A program made the position numbers and the translations under genes. Source: Rhodoferax sp. (GTDB taxonomy: Bacteria; Pseudomonadota; Gammaproteobacteria; Burkholderiales; Burkholderiaceae_C). From it: 5,667 nt of DNA. Below are positions 5,417 through 5,667 of the stretch, in pieces (positions within the stretch are counted from its first letter, which is position 1; every line of letters begins with the position of its first letter). A model generated the notes under the pieces. It did no database searches and was not told the origin of the DNA. It was given only the letters and a program-made list of their open reading frames with translations. Location: contig JAIPDA010000153.1 in assembly GCA_021737905.1 (NCBI GenBank), forward strand, positions 1 to 5,667, in the 5' to 3' direction.

Positions 5417-5667
5417 GCGAACATCTCCTTGAGTTTGTCCATAGCAGCCTTGGTCACCAGAACTTTCTTGTAATGCACCAGCGACACCGGATCGGCGTAA
5501 CGCGGCTCCACCACCAGGATGTTGACCAGATTGCGTGAAGCCAGGTACAGGTTTTCATCAACTTCATCAGCGATGACGAGGACCGACTTGAGGTTCATGG
5601 CCTTGAATTTATCGGCCAGGACTTTCGTCTTGGGCGAGTCCACTGTCAGCGAATCAACCACCGCCAG
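5413..5667 (-). CDS. rplD: 50S ribosomal protein L4 (3' part; start lies right of the window)
   Basis: The frame is open from the last base of the window to TGA 5413-5415 and gives the C-terminal 84 residues of L4 (full length about 206). The segment DSLTVDSPKTKVLADKFKAM and the block SVLVIADEVDENLYLASRNL, followed by VEPRYADPVSLVHYKKVLVTKAAMDKLKEMF, match the L4 C-terminal domain. The GTG near the right edge (5659-5661) encodes an internal Val and is not a start. L4 reaches the exit tunnel with its loop, which is outside the window. In E. coli L4 also represses the S10 operon through its leader; that leader would be far upstream and cannot be judged here. Confidence 0.96.
   Translation of the reverse strand: MAVVDSLTVDSPKTKVLADKFKAMNLKSVLVIADEVDENLYLASRNLVNILVVEPRYADPVSLVHYKKVLVTKAAMDKLKEMFA

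Overview
The window is bacterial chromosome that looks like a betaproteobacterium of the order Burkholderiales, most likely Comamonadaceae (Rhodoferax/Polaromonas/Acidovorax-like). This rests on the wording of the ribosomal proteins (for example the L23 N-terminus KFDEGRLMQVLVAPIVSEKA), a long Ala/Pro/Arg-rich tail on S3, the cytochrome b561 and GNAT family versions present, and moderately high GC. It is inferred from remembered family resemblance, not from a database search.

From right to left on the minus strand (5667 to 1724) lies the distal part of the S10 ribosomal-protein operon in the classical order: rplD (3' part only), rplW, rplB, rpsS, rplV, rpsC, rplP, rpmC, rpsQ. The genes are packed with gaps of 2 to 24 bases or short overlaps (ATGA at rplD/rplW, TAATG at rpmC/rpsQ). 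At four junctions the Shine-Dalgarno sequence overlaps or directly follows the upstream TAA. A strong intrinsic terminator (1724-1751) sits about 30 bases after rpsQ, so the transcription unit ends there. The spc-type genes (rplN, rplX, ...) that follow rpsQ in E. coli are not adjacent.

After the terminator, still on the minus strand, is an independent gene for a Prx5-type peroxiredoxin (1085-1591) with its own strong ribosome binding site and a possible extended -10 promoter. It converges on a plus-strand pair at the left: the 3' part of a diheme-type cytochrome b561 membrane gene (1-477) and a GNAT acetyltransferase (522-1025, probably TTG start). The two convergent units share a bidirectional hairpin terminator at 1033-1061.

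The S10 genes encode ribosome components: L4, L22 and L23 line the exit tunnel, L2 and L16 lie near the peptidyl-transferase and A-site region, S3 is at the mRNA entry, S19 is in the 30S head, and S17 and L29 bind rRNA early or peripherally. The left-hand genes are accessory metabolic or stress functions with no evident link to the ribosome.

I found no mobile element, CRISPR array, tRNA/rRNA gene or undescribed system. The observations most worth a second look are the S3 C-terminal extension, the closed S10 operon with no spc block after it, and the repeated stop-codon/Shine-Dalgarno junction design.
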